In this document: piece by piece, positions 27,275-34,562 of the stretch
How the letters are laid out: each line of letters starts with the position of its first letter
Position numbering within the stretch: position 1 is the first letter of the stretch
Origin: an uncultured Actinomycetes bacterium
GTDB lineage: Bacteria > Actinomycetota > Acidimicrobiia > Acidimicrobiales > RAAP-2
Assembly (NCBI GenBank): GCA_903825895.1
Contig: CAIKCI010000038.1
Location: 1 to 35,467 of the forward strand
Length of the DNA stretch: 35,467 bases
Reading direction: 5' to 3'
Notes under the pieces: model-generated
Database searches by the model: none
What the model saw: the letters and a program-made list of their open reading frames with translations, nothing else
What the model was told of the DNA's origin: nothing
Made by a program: the position numbers and the translations under genes

Positions 27275-28456
27275 TCAGACTGAGTGATGAGATGAAAGAG
27301 CCGGCTCGCTTTCGGGCGCCGAGGTTTTTCTGATGAGTATTGGGGCGATGAACGCGCTCACCATGGCGACCACCGTCGCAGCAAGAACGAGTTCGTCTAG
27401 TTTGAGCGACGGCACGGTCACGCCAAGGATGGCGATGGCCAGCGTCAGGACAAAACCAGCGAGACGGAACAGGATCAGATTCTTGAGAGGTTTCCGGTCA
27501 GAACACCAGTCCAGGACCGCCAGGGATAGGTAGAAGAGGGCCATCATTCCGAAAATCTCGACAGAGTCTTGGTCAGGAAGGTGCTCACCATCCGGAGCAT
27601 TCACAATTGCTGCAACCCCCATTCCAATTAAGACAATAGAAAACTGAAGCGTGAAATGAAAGAAGAGCCAGAGGCTTGCTCTGGCTTTTTGGAGTCCAGC
27701 ATGGGGAATGTCTTCAAAATATGCAGCCCAAAGTGAGAAGACAAAAAGAAACTGGAAAAGGAGAACGATCACGTCTTTCGACCCAACGTGACGCGTACTA
27801 ATGGACAGGGCAATATCAATAAAAGTTTCACCCATGACGATCAATGAAAACGTCCCGAGACGCTCAACGAGGTGCTCACGATCGAAGGGTGGCCATTCTT
27901 TGGCGACGAGAGATGGAACGACTGTGGGTACCAACACGATAAGTAAGCCGGCCGCACACAGTGGATAGCTGAACGTGTCTTTAAGCGGGGCAGCCAAGAA
28001 AAATAAACACGCACCGACAAGATTGAGAACAACCATGCGTTTGACGTAAATTGTTCTGTCTCCCGGTTCTCGCAGCACTAAGGCCCAAAGAAGGGCGACG
28101 GTGAGTAAGAGACCGCCAAACTCAGCGACCATCATTTTGTGGTCGTGGTTAATTCCCGACTTTGCTTCTATTGAATAGAGCACGATCAGGAACATCTGAG
28201 CGAGGAGAACAAATCGAGCCAAATTATCTCGGAGGCGAAAACGATCTAAGAGCAGTGTTGAACAAAGCCAGATCCACCACACCATGGCAAAGCTGACTTC
28301 TACCCAAACTTTGGCCACACCTGAGTGGAGACCATCAACCGAACTACTGAAAACGAGCATGGCGGCGACGAAGATCAGGTCAACAAAGAGCTCCATCCAT
28401 TGAGCCATGCTGGTGGGGATCTGAAGGGCAGAAGTAGGTTTTGTGTCACTTTTCAT
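27275..28456 (-). CDS. Low temperature requirement protein A (LtrA) family membrane protein
   Basis: A 393-residue polytopic protein of the LtrA family, named after a Listeria cold-growth gene; its biochemical role is unknown. The N-terminal QWMELFVDLIFVAAMLVFSS matches the family's E-L-F-x-D-L-x-F-V motif, and the mid-protein HLVERLGTFSLIVMGETFID matches the conserved H-x-x-E-R-x-x-x-F-x-x-I-x-L-G-E segment. Roughly ten to twelve helices are visible. ATG 28456 is used; TTG 28462 is a less likely alternative. It lies 47 bases downstream of the LysE-type gene on the same strand, so they may be co-transcribed. Confidence 0.87.
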   Translation of the reverse strand: MKSDTKPTSALQIPTSMAQWMELFVDLIFVAAMLVFSSSVDGLHSGVAKVWVEVSFAMVWWIWLCSTLLLDRFRLRDNLARFVLLAQMFLIVLYSIEAKSGINHDHKMMVAEFGGLLLTVALLWALVLREPGDRTIYVKRMVVLNLVGACLFFLAAPLKDTFSYPLCAAGLLIVLVPTVVPSLVAKEWPPFDREHLVERLGTFSLIVMGETFIDIALSISTRHVGSKDVIVLLFQFLFVFSLWAAYFEDIPHAGLQKARASLWLFFHFTLQFSIVLIGMGVAAIVNAPDGEHLPDQDSVEIFGMMALFYLSLAVLDWCSDRKPLKNLILFRLAGFVLTLAIAILGVTVPSLKLDELVLAATVVAMVSAFIAPILIRKTSAPESEPALSSHHSV

Positions 28457-28503
28457 TCTCAAACGGTACTTCAGGTGTTACTCAATGGGCAACACTGAAA
28501 CCA

Positions 28504-29112
28504 TTATTGACCAATGTGCGTGGAGGCAACACTGAATGCCACCGCAAGCATTATGACGCCGATAAGGACGTCAAGAATTCTCCAGGTAACGGGTCGGGCC
28601 ATGAACGCAGACGCAGCTTTTGCGCCAAACCCGAGCGACGTAAACCAAAGAGCCGAAGCAGCACATGCACCGATGGCAAAAAGCCATTTATTTGATCCGT
28701 ATTGATTAGCGACTGACCCCAGCAACAACACGGTGTCGAGATAGACATGTGGATTCAAGAGGGTGAACGCGAACATCGTTGCGATCACTACTTTTCTGGC
28801 CGGGGGCTGGCTCTCGGAGGGAAGCAGCACTTCTCGTTTACTGGCCTTATAAAAGGAATAAAGCGCAAAGCCGACAAGGTAGGCAACGCCAACCCATTTC
28901 AAAATGTTCAGCATGCTCGGATACGACCGAACAACAACCCCTACGCCAGCGGTGCCTAACAGGATCAGTGCGACGTCGGAAGCGACGCAGATGGTCATAG
29001 CAACCCCGACGTAGCGTCGAGTGAGGCCTAATCGGAGAAGATAGGCATTTTGCGCGCCAATTGCGACAATGAGAGAAAGTCCCGTGAAGAAACCTGCGAG
29101 GACTGCACCCAT
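28504..29112 (-). CDS. LysE/ArgO family amino acid exporter
   Basis: A 202-residue six-helix exporter of the LysE superfamily, which pumps out basic amino acids such as lysine or arginine. The N-terminal IVAIGAQNAYLLRLGLTRRY and the middle FTLLNPHVYLDTVLLLGSVA are the hallmarks of the LysE/ArgO branch. It is divergent from the APC amino acid permease across a 153-base gap, so an importer and an exporter share an upstream region. No LysG-type regulator gene is adjacent. Confidence 0.9.
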   Translation of the reverse strand: MGAVLAGFFTGLSLIVAIGAQNAYLLRLGLTRRYVGVAMTICVASDVALILLGTAGVGVVVRSYPSMLNILKWVGVAYLVGFALYSFYKASKREVLLPSESQPPARKVVIATMFAFTLLNPHVYLDTVLLLGSVANQYGSNKWLFAIGACAASALWFTSLGFGAKAASAFMARPVTWRILDVLIGVIMLAVAFSVASTHIGQ

Positions 29113-29265
29113 CGAACTGCTAGCAGTTCACTTGCTGGTGTCTGTGGTGAGGCACATTTGGGACCTTAGCCGAGACCCCAAGAAACCAAGGGCAATGTTG
29201 GTGAGTGCTACTTTGGCAACGGTCGCTTCAGCGAGTAAGCACTGTGAATCTTCGAAGAGGAAAAG

Positions 29266-30948
29266 ATGAGAACTGAGAAGCAACAACCTGTGGCACTCAA
29301 GCGAGAGGTTGGCTTTCTCGGCTTGCTGTGGTCGTCTACCGGATCGGTGATTGGCTCGGGCTGGCTCTTCAGTGCCTTGATCGCCACCTCACTCGCGGGA
29401 CCGTCAGCGCTGATCTCTTGGGTAATGGCCGCAATCATTGTTGCGTTCATTGCCCTGGTTTATGCCGAACTAGGCGGCATGTTCTCCATGGCAGGAGGAG
29501 CGAGTCGGTATCCACATTTTGCCTTCGGAACACTTGCTGGACAGTCATTCGGTTGGTTTTCCTATGTGCAAGCCGCATCGGTTGCACCCATTGAAGTACT
29601 CGCGGCGATTCAGTACACGTCGTCGATTTCATGGGCTTCGGGCCTCTACAACGGAGCCACAGGAACGCTGAATGGTCCTGGTTATGTCGTGGCGATTGTG
29701 CTCATGGTTTGTTTTACGACATTGAACTTGGTCGGCATTCGATGGCTCTCCAAGGTCAACTCAGGAATCACGGTGTGGAAAGTGGCGATTCCGACACTCA
29801 CGATTGTGATCTTGCTGCTTACCCAGTTTCATGGTGCGAACATCACGGGCGGCGGCGGATTCTTTGCGTCGGTCTCTCATGGATTTAGCGCTGGTGGGTT
29901 TAAGGCGATTCTGCTCACCATTCCCCTGGGAGGAATCGTCTTTTCCTTCCTCGGCTTCGAACAAGCAGTGGAGTGGGGCGGGGAGAGTACCAATCCCCAG
30001 AGAGACCTCCCCCGTGCAGTGCTTCTCTCGCTTTTGATCGGAGTCTTTATCTACATAGGAGCGCAACTGGCATTTATTTTTGCGCTCAACCCATCAACCC
30101 TCCAGCACTATGGATGGTCTGGGCTTGTAAAGGACTCGTCACTGGCCTCGGCACCTTTTGCAACGGTGGCGACGGTTGCTGGAATCAGTTGGTTGGCCTG
30201 GCTGCTTCGAGTCGATGCCGTTGTTTCTCCGACGGGAACAAGTTTGATCTATCTGACTTCAACGTCACGGGTGAGCTACAGCTTGAGTCGAATGGGATAC
30301 CTGCCCCAGGTATTTGAAAAAACGTCAGAGAAAACACGCATTCCTGTTGTCTCGGTGATCTTCTCGAGCATTATCGGTTTGTTGTTTCTCTTGCCGTTTC
30401 CTTCGTGGAGCAAATTGGTTGGGGTCGTTACAAGTGCGGCAGTGTTGATGTACGCAGGAGCTCCACTGGCGCTGGGGGCTCTGCGACTTCAAAAACCTGA
30501 CATGCATCGCTCGTATCGCTTGCCTGCGGCGCAAATCCTTGCGCCGCTGGCGTTCGTCTTTGCCAACTTCATCGTTTACTGGGCGGGTTGGCAGACTTAT
30601 TCAACCTTGATGGTGGTCATGATTCTCGGTTGGCTTCTCATGGCGGCCACAAGGGTTTTTCACCTCAACGATAAAATGCCGTCGCTTGATCTGAAGTCAG
30701 GAATCTGGTTCTTTTTCTATCTGGCGGGGATGGGATTCATCTCGTTCTATGGAGGATTTGGGGCAGGAGGAATGATTGGCGGCATTGGAATCTTCAAAAA
30801 TATTCTTGTCGGCGGCCAAGGTCAACTTCCCCTGTACTGGGACCTCTTAGTACTGACCGTTTTCAATGTGGCCATCTACCACTGGGCACTGCACAGTCGA
30901 CTCCCCGCCGAGAAAGTCGACGAACTCCTCGAAGTATCTTCTCAATAG
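29266..30948 (+). CDS. APC family amino acid permease
   Basis: A 560-residue transporter of the amino acid-polyamine-organocation superfamily. The first helix carries the unwound substrate-binding motif GSVIGSGWLFS (family G-x-x-x-G-S-G), then YAELGGMFSMAGGASRYPHF, and later FSFLGFEQAVEWGGESTNPQRDLPRA, the conserved stretch of helix 6 and its loop. About 12-14 helices are visible. It has a clear ribosome site (GAAGAGGAAAAG before ATG). The substrate cannot be told from sequence; pairing with a LysE-type exporter suggests amino acids. Several C-terminal helices extend it beyond the 450-500 residues usual for the family. Confidence 0.9.
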   Translation: MRTEKQQPVALKREVGFLGLLWSSTGSVIGSGWLFSALIATSLAGPSALISWVMAAIIVAFIALVYAELGGMFSMAGGASRYPHFAFGTLAGQSFGWFSYVQAASVAPIEVLAAIQYTSSISWASGLYNGATGTLNGPGYVVAIVLMVCFTTLNLVGIRWLSKVNSGITVWKVAIPTLTIVILLLTQFHGANITGGGGFFASVSHGFSAGGFKAILLTIPLGGIVFSFLGFEQAVEWGGESTNPQRDLPRAVLLSLLIGVFIYIGAQLAFIFALNPSTLQHYGWSGLVKDSSLASAPFATVATVAGISWLAWLLRVDAVVSPTGTSLIYLTSTSRVSYSLSRMGYLPQVFEKTSEKTRIPVVSVIFSSIIGLLFLLPFPSWSKLVGVVTSAAVLMYAGAPLALGALRLQKPDMHRSYRLPAAQILAPLAFVFANFIVYWAGWQTYSTLMVVMILGWLLMAATRVFHLNDKMPSLDLKSGIWFFFYLAGMGFISFYGGFGAGGMIGGIGIFKNILVGGQGQLPLYWDLLVLTVFNVAIYHWALHSRLPAEKVDELLEVSSQ

Positions 30949-31103
30949 GGAGCACTGATCGTTCGAAGACGAACTTCTTGTTCCTGTCTGAGAGCACGTG
31001 CATGACAGCACAATTCGGGATTCAGGGGAGAGAACACCTCCGGGACCGGAGCTTCAGCGCCGAAAAGTGCCTTTTGTGGACCAGTGTGATGGTCCTTGAA
31101 CAT
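30942..31103 (-). CDS. Possible small ORF (53 residues), unknown
   Basis: A 53-codon frame on the minus strand starts ATG 31103 (MFKDHHTGPQ) with GGGGAC six bases upstream and ends within the last bases of the convergent permease. Its product is hydrophilic, with paired cysteines (ELCCHARA) and a charged end (QEQEVRLRT). Codon use looks ordinary for this genome. Nothing is recognised. The frame continues further upstream (to 31235), but that part overlaps the start of the alpha/beta hydrolase. Two hairpin sequences (see the inverted repeats at 31038-31051 and 31078-31095) fall inside it, so it could also be a structured RNA or chance. Confidence 0.35.
   Translation of the reverse strand: MFKDHHTGPQKALFGAEAPVPEVFSPLNPELCCHARALRQEQEVRLRTISAPY
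31078..31095. repeat. Inverted repeat GGACCA-N6-TGGTCC
   Basis: Perfect 6-base arms with a 6-base loop lie between the APC permease and the alpha/beta hydrolase. A second palindrome, CTCCGG-GA-CCGGAG, lies 27 bases before it (31038-31051). Neither is followed by a T-run on the plus strand, so they are not obvious terminators. Confidence 0.4.
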
Positions 31104-31151
31104 GGCAGTCCCCAAGTAATATTGAGAAATCCAATTTGGCTGGAATAAAAC

Positions 31152-31177
31152 GGAACCCCTCACGATATTCCAACGTT
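31152..31177 (+). promoter_or_regulatory. Possible ECF-type promoter of the alpha/beta hydrolase
   Basis: GGAAC (31152-31156) and GTT (31175-31177) are 18 bases apart, about 45 bases before the ATG at 31220. A 7-base inverted repeat TGGAATA/TATTCCA (31141-31147 and 31166-31172) overlaps it and could be an operator. Both are short matches. Confidence 0.3.
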
Positions 31178-31219
31178 TATTGCTATGGTTCTTTTGGTAA
31201 AACGAACGGGGGGTTCGAA

Positions 31220-31936
31220 ATGACGACATTTGCATTAGTTCACGGTGGGGCGCATGGAGGCTGGTGCTGGGAGATGCTCCAACCGGAACTCTCTGCTCGG
31301 GGACACAAGTCGATTGCTCCCGATCTTCCTATTGAAGACGAAGCCGCCGGTGCCGAAGACTGGGCGCGCGTTGTCGTGAATGCCATCAATGATGCAGTGG
31401 GACCCGACGATGATGATGTCGTGGTCGTTGCCCATTCCATGGGCGGTCTTGCCGCCCCCATGGTCGGCCTTCAACGACCTGTGAAAAGAATCGTGTTATT
31501 GGGTGCGCTCGTCCCCATGCCAGGGATGAGCTACCTGGATTACTTGGCAACGCAGGAGGACGCCTTGGCCCCCTCATCTGATGCCAGTGAAGACCTCGCT
31601 GCGGGTGAGCTTCCCGACGACGCAGGGATGGAGATCACCTTGGAGATGGCAAAACACCTTTTCTATAACGATCTTGATGATGACGTTGCCCAACGAGCAT
31701 GGGAGCGCCTGAGGCCACAGGCAATGACGACGTTTGTGGAACAGTGTCCATTTGACCAATGGCCCGACGTCCCGTTGACGTACATCTTGATGACTGAAGA
31801 TAATGCCGTCGGTCAAGACTGGTCACGTCGTGTGGCACGTGAGCGTCTCGGTGCGGACTTGATCGAGCTAGAAGGAAGTCACTCCCCGTTTTATTCACGG
31901 CCGGCAGAACTCGCCGACGTCTTGGTGAATCTTTAG
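31220..31936 (+). CDS. Alpha/beta hydrolase, methylesterase-like
   Basis: A 238-residue serine hydrolase. The N-terminal FALVHGGAHGGWCWEMLQPE matches the oxyanion-hole region of the plant methylesterase/hydroxynitrile-lyase-like group found in many bacteria. The nucleophile Ser73 is in VVAHSMGG, the catalytic His221 in EGSHSPFYSRP near the end, and the acidic residue probably lies in MTEDNAVGQDW. ATG 31220 is used, which places the LVHGG motif at residues 6-10; the frame's earlier start would add 28 unrelated residues. The substrate is unknown. Its upstream gap has a candidate ECF promoter and an inverted repeat. Confidence 0.9.
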   Translation: MTTFALVHGGAHGGWCWEMLQPELSARGHKSIAPDLPIEDEAAGAEDWARVVVNAINDAVGPDDDDVVVVAHSMGGLAAPMVGLQRPVKRIVLLGALVPMPGMSYLDYLATQEDALAPSSDASEDLAAGELPDDAGMEITLEMAKHLFYNDLDDDVAQRAWERLRPQAMTTFVEQCPFDQWPDVPLTYILMTEDNAVGQDWSRRVARERLGADLIELEGSHSPFYSRPAELADVLVNL

Positions 31937-31963
31937 TCCGGCTTCTCGGGTCCTCGTGCTCGT

Positions 31964-31983
31964 GGGTCGAACACTCACGACCC
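31964..31983. terminator. Weak hairpin after the alpha/beta hydrolase
   Basis: GGGTCG and CGACCC (31964-31969 and 31978-31983) form a 6-base stem with an 8-base loop, 28 bases after the stop codon. There is no T-run, so termination would be weak at best. Confidence 0.3.
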
Positions 31984-32062
31984 TAGAGGGGTAAAGGGTC
32001 TCAAGTCGTTTCGCGGACTGTGGTTCCCAGTGACCGAATCGCCTATTACCATCGTCATCTAA

Positions 32063-32079
32063 TTGCGAATCACTTGCAT
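32063..32079 (+). promoter_or_regulatory. Putative Nur (nickel-responsive Fur family) operator
   Basis: TTGCGA-ATCAC-TTGCAT matches the Streptomyces Nur box tTGCaa-N5-ttGCAA at ten of twelve arm positions, with the conserved TTGC/TTGCA cores intact. It lies 18 bases before the start of a nickel/cobalt permease, as expected for nickel-dependent repression. The same TTGCGA can serve as a -35 with TAAACA (32086-32091) as -10 and a 17-base spacer, so the repressor would cover the promoter. Confidence 0.55.
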
Positions 32080-32097
32080 TTAGAGTAAACATAACTC

Positions 32098-33291
32098 ATG
32101 GCGATCGCAGAATCAGTGCGGGCCGAACTGGGCCCTTGGGGCAAAATCAAAGAGTTTCGGCGTGAATTGACGCCAACGCAATGGCTCCAAACGAAACTGA
32201 TGTTTCTGTCAATCATCCTGCTCCATGTCGTTGGCTTTGGCGTCTTTTTTCTTTTTGTTGTTCCCCAGCACTACAAGGGTCTCGGGATCGGCGTTGCCGT
32301 TCTTGCCTACACCCTCGGCCTGCGTCACGCCTTTGATGCTGATCACATCTCGGCGATTGACAACACCACGAGAAAATTGATGAACGAGGGAAAGAAGCCA
32401 CTAAGTGTTGGCTATTTTTTCTCGCTTGGCCACTCCACCATCGTGTTCGCCATCGGGGTCGGTATTGTGATCTCCGAAAAGACGGTCTATGCAGCGGTCT
32501 CACATAACCGTTCTGGACTTGAGCAATTTGGCGGGATCTTCGGCACGCTAGTGTCGGCGTCGTTTCTTTTTCTCATTGCTTTTCTCAACATCATTATTTT
32601 GGCTGGGATTTTTACCGTATTTCGAAAACTGCGCCACGGGGACTTTGACGAAGCGGAGCTTGAGCGTCAACTCGAGAACCGTGGGTTTATGTTTCGAGTT
32701 TTCGGTGGCTGGATGAAGTCCATCACCAAGGAATGGCAGATCTACCCGGTCGGGGTTGTCTTCGGCCTAGGGTTTGACACCGCTACCGAAGTCGCCTTGT
32801 TGGCCACTACAGCACTTGTCGCGACCCAGCATCTTCCGTGGTACTCAATTCTTTGTCTGCCTATTCTCTTTACGGCCGGAATGACGGGTATGGACACCAT
32901 TGACGGGATTTTCATGAACGTGGCCTATGGATGGGCTTTCTTTAATCCCGTGCGTAAGGTGTATTACAACCTTCTGATCACGGGTCTCTCGGTTTTTATC
33001 TGCCTGTTTATCGGCACGATTGAAGTGCTGGGTCTGCTGCAAAAAGAACTCCATCTGACGGGAAGTTTCTGGAATGTCATGGCGAATTTCAATATCAACA
33101 AAGCTGGTTTTGTGATTGTCGGAATCTTTGTGCTGACGTGGATGGGCGCGCTTTTGATTTGGAAATACGGTCACGTTGAAGAACGGTGGTCGGCAAAACT
33201 TGATGAAAAGACAACGGCTCCACAGTTTGTGGAGGATCTCAAAACCCAGTGGAGGGGGCCTCAAGAAGCCTCGCTTTACGGTGGCAATTAG
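32098..33291 (+). CDS. NiCoT family nickel/cobalt permease (HoxN/NixA type)
   Basis: A 397-residue membrane permease for Ni(II) and/or Co(II). The family signature in helix 2, RHAFDADHI (HAFDADHI at residues 77-84), is intact, followed by VGYFFSLGHSTIVF and the later GLGFDTATEVALLATTA, all hallmarks of NiCoT transporters. Eight hydrophobic helices are visible with a charged loop in the middle (RKLRHGDFDEAELERQLENRG). No Shine-Dalgarno is seen before the ATG. The likely -10 ends seven bases before it, so the mRNA may be leaderless. The probable metal, by the operator, is nickel; no urease or hydrogenase gene is in the window. Confidence 0.94.
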   Translation: MAIAESVRAELGPWGKIKEFRRELTPTQWLQTKLMFLSIILLHVVGFGVFFLFVVPQHYKGLGIGVAVLAYTLGLRHAFDADHISAIDNTTRKLMNEGKKPLSVGYFFSLGHSTIVFAIGVGIVISEKTVYAAVSHNRSGLEQFGGIFGTLVSASFLFLIAFLNIIILAGIFTVFRKLRHGDFDEAELERQLENRGFMFRVFGGWMKSITKEWQIYPVGVVFGLGFDTATEVALLATTALVATQHLPWYSILCLPILFTAGMTGMDTIDGIFMNVAYGWAFFNPVRKVYYNLLITGLSVFICLFIGTIEVLGLLQKELHLTGSFWNVMANFNINKAGFVIVGIFVLTWMGALLIWKYGHVEERWSAKLDEKTTAPQFVEDLKTQWRGPQEASLYGGN

Positions 33292-33329
33292 CCCCGTCTC
33301 TGTTTTGGGAGCTAGGCACGAACGGGAGT

Positions 33330-33357
33330 ACCCCTGCAACGGGTTCCGTTGAGGGGT
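33330..33357. terminator. Strong hairpin after the nickel permease
   Basis: ACCCCT-G-CAACGG, loop GTT, CCGTTG-AGGGGT forms a 12-pair stem with one bulged base, 39 bases after the stop codon. There is no T-run immediately after, but a second inverted repeat (TAAAAACC at 33364-33371 and GGTTTTTTA at 33385-33393) with a T-tract follows, so together they may terminate transcription. Confidence 0.5.
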
Positions 33358-33363
33358 GTGGGC

Positions 33364-33393
33364 TAAAAACCCCTTAAATATCCAGGTTTTTTA
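33364..33393 (+). terminator. Second inverted repeat with T-run (possible terminator)
   Basis: TAAAAACC pairs with GGTTTTTTA (one extra T) around a 13-base loop, and the T-run is part of the second arm. It could terminate nickel-permease transcripts before the rhodopsin promoter. Confidence 0.4.
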
Positions 33394-33405
33394 AGAGAAC
33401 ACCCC

Positions 33406-33435
33406 TTGAGAGAGGTATTTTCGGTCGAATAGATG
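33406..33435 (+). promoter_or_regulatory. Candidate rhodopsin promoter
   Basis: TTGAGA (33406-33411) and TAGATG (33430-33435) are 18 bases apart, a plausible housekeeping-type -35/-10 pair. Transcription would begin close to the direct repeats at 33444, giving a leader of about 75-80 bases. Confidence 0.35.
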
Positions 33436-33443
33436 AAACTCTT

Positions 33444-33478
33444 GCTTTTTAGTGCTTTTTAGTGCTTTTTAGTGCTAA
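33444..33478 (+). repeat. Three tandem 10-base direct repeats in the rhodopsin leader
   Basis: GCTTTTTAGT occurs three times without gaps (33444-33453, 33454-33463 and 33464-33473), followed by a partial GCTAA. The repeats lie 41 bases before the ribosome binding site and would fall in the 5' leader of the rhodopsin mRNA. Confidence 0.9.
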
Positions 33479-33519
33479 TTTCTCACCTAAGAAAATTGTA
33501 AAACCCCTAAGGAGAATCA

Positions 33520-34308
33520 ATGACAACAGTCACCCACTTCATGGTGCTGAGTAACGGGCAGTTCAATGCCGTGTACAACGCACTGTCGTTTGTGTTTGCA
33601 GCAATGCTTGCATCGTTTGTCTTTTTCTTGCTGATTCGGCCACGAATCAGTCAGAAGAATCAAGCAGCCTTGATCCTGACCACTTTGGTCGTGTTGATCG
33701 CTGGGTATCACTACCTCAGGATCTTCAACTCTTGGAATGAGTCATTCCATTACGCAGCACTGCGTGGGGACTACATCCAGTCAGGTCCGCCGTTCAACGA
33801 GGCTTACCGTTACGTTGACTGGCTGCTCACTGTTCCGCTGCTCCTGGCCGAACTGGTCTTGGTGCTTCGTTTGAAGTGGGAAGAGTCCCGTAGCCTGATC
33901 ATTCGTCTTGGCGTTGCCTCGCTCTTCATGATCGGTCTTGGATACCCTGGAGAACTCGCAGCATCAGACTCAACGGCACGACTCGTTTGGGGTGGTTTGT
34001 CAACGTTGTTCTTCCTCTACATCCTTTACGTGCTCTTCGTGGAGCTCACTCGTACGCTTGGCAACCAACCACCTCGGGTTAAGAGCCTGGTTGGGGCGAT
34101 GCGTTGGATCTTGCTTGTGACCTGGCTCGTTTACCCAATCGCGTACATCTTGCCCAGATTTATCTCGAATGAGGCAACTGCTCTTGTCGTGCGACAAATT
34201 GGTTACTCGTTGGCCGACGTATTAGCCAAGCCGCTGTTTGGATTGTTGGCGGTTGTCATCATGATTCTCAAGACCAAAGAAGAAGAAGGAGAGAAAGCGC
34301 TGCTCTGA
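33520..34308 (+). CDS. Proton-pumping microbial rhodopsin (proteorhodopsin/xanthorhodopsin/actinorhodopsin type)
   Basis: A 262-residue seven-helix retinal protein that uses light to pump protons out of the cell. The retinal lysine is Lys237 (LADVLAKPLFG) with Asp233 in its counterion complex. Helix C reads RYVDWLLTVPLLLAELVLVL: Asp100, Thr104 and Glu111 form the D-T-E motif of proton pumps, corresponding to Asp97, Thr101 and Glu108 of proteorhodopsin. Leu108, at the position of residue 105 in proteorhodopsin, predicts green-light absorption. The YHYLRIFNSW segment contains His64, matching the His that tunes Asp97. An excellent ribosome site AAGGAG lies six bases before ATG. No retinal-synthesis gene (blh) or carotenoid gene is adjacent. 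A strong terminator follows. Confidence 0.96.
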   Translation: MTTVTHFMVLSNGQFNAVYNALSFVFAAMLASFVFFLLIRPRISQKNQAALILTTLVVLIAGYHYLRIFNSWNESFHYAALRGDYIQSGPPFNEAYRYVDWLLTVPLLLAELVLVLRLKWEESRSLIIRLGVASLFMIGLGYPGELAASDSTARLVWGGLSTLFFLYILYVLFVELTRTLGNQPPRVKSLVGAMRWILLVTWLVYPIAYILPRFISNEATALVVRQIGYSLADVLAKPLFGLLAVVIMILKTKEEEGEKALL

Positions 34309-34375
34309 GCGCTGTAGATTCTTGGTCATTGCTGGCTTTGGTAACGACCAGGTAGTGAGTCAAGAAGAACTGAAG

Positions 34376-34412
34376 GTCAAGCCCTGGTGTTGAAAAAACA
34401 CCAGGGCTTGAC
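34376..34412 (+). terminator. Strong intrinsic terminator of the rhodopsin gene
   Basis: A perfect 16-base-pair stem (arms 34376-34391 and 34397-34412, beginning GTCAAGCCCTGGTGTT) with the loop GAAAA is followed by TCTTTTC. It lies 68 bases after the rhodopsin stop codon. Confidence 0.92.
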
Positions 34413-34484
34413 TCTTTTCAAACTTGGGTTGGAATTCATTCCATGAAGAGCGGAGTACCGCCTAACGGAGTCTCCACGGGCTAG

Positions 34485-34562
34485 TCAGTGGATCAGTGGA
34501 TCAGTGGATCAGTGGATCAGTGGATCAGTGGATCAGTGGATCAGTGGATCAGTGGATCAGTG
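34485..34562. repeat. Octanucleotide tandem repeat (GATCAGTG, nine full copies)
   Basis: The 8-base unit GATCAGTG is repeated nine times without error (34491-34562), with a partial copy (TCAGTG) before it. Each unit holds a GATC. The repeat lies at the 3' end of the minus-strand nucleotidyltransferase gene, and its right end supplies that gene's TGA stop codon (34557-34559). The period is not a multiple of three, so copy-number change would shift any frame that crossed it. Such arrays change length by slipped-strand replication. Confidence 0.97.

Noticed and set aside
33444-33473. Iterons or a CRISPR-like array before the rhodopsin
   Set aside because: Only three 10-base units without spacers, and no replication protein gene nearby.
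34485-34562. CRISPR array
   Set aside because: The units are 8 bases and have no spacers between them, and no cas gene is near.
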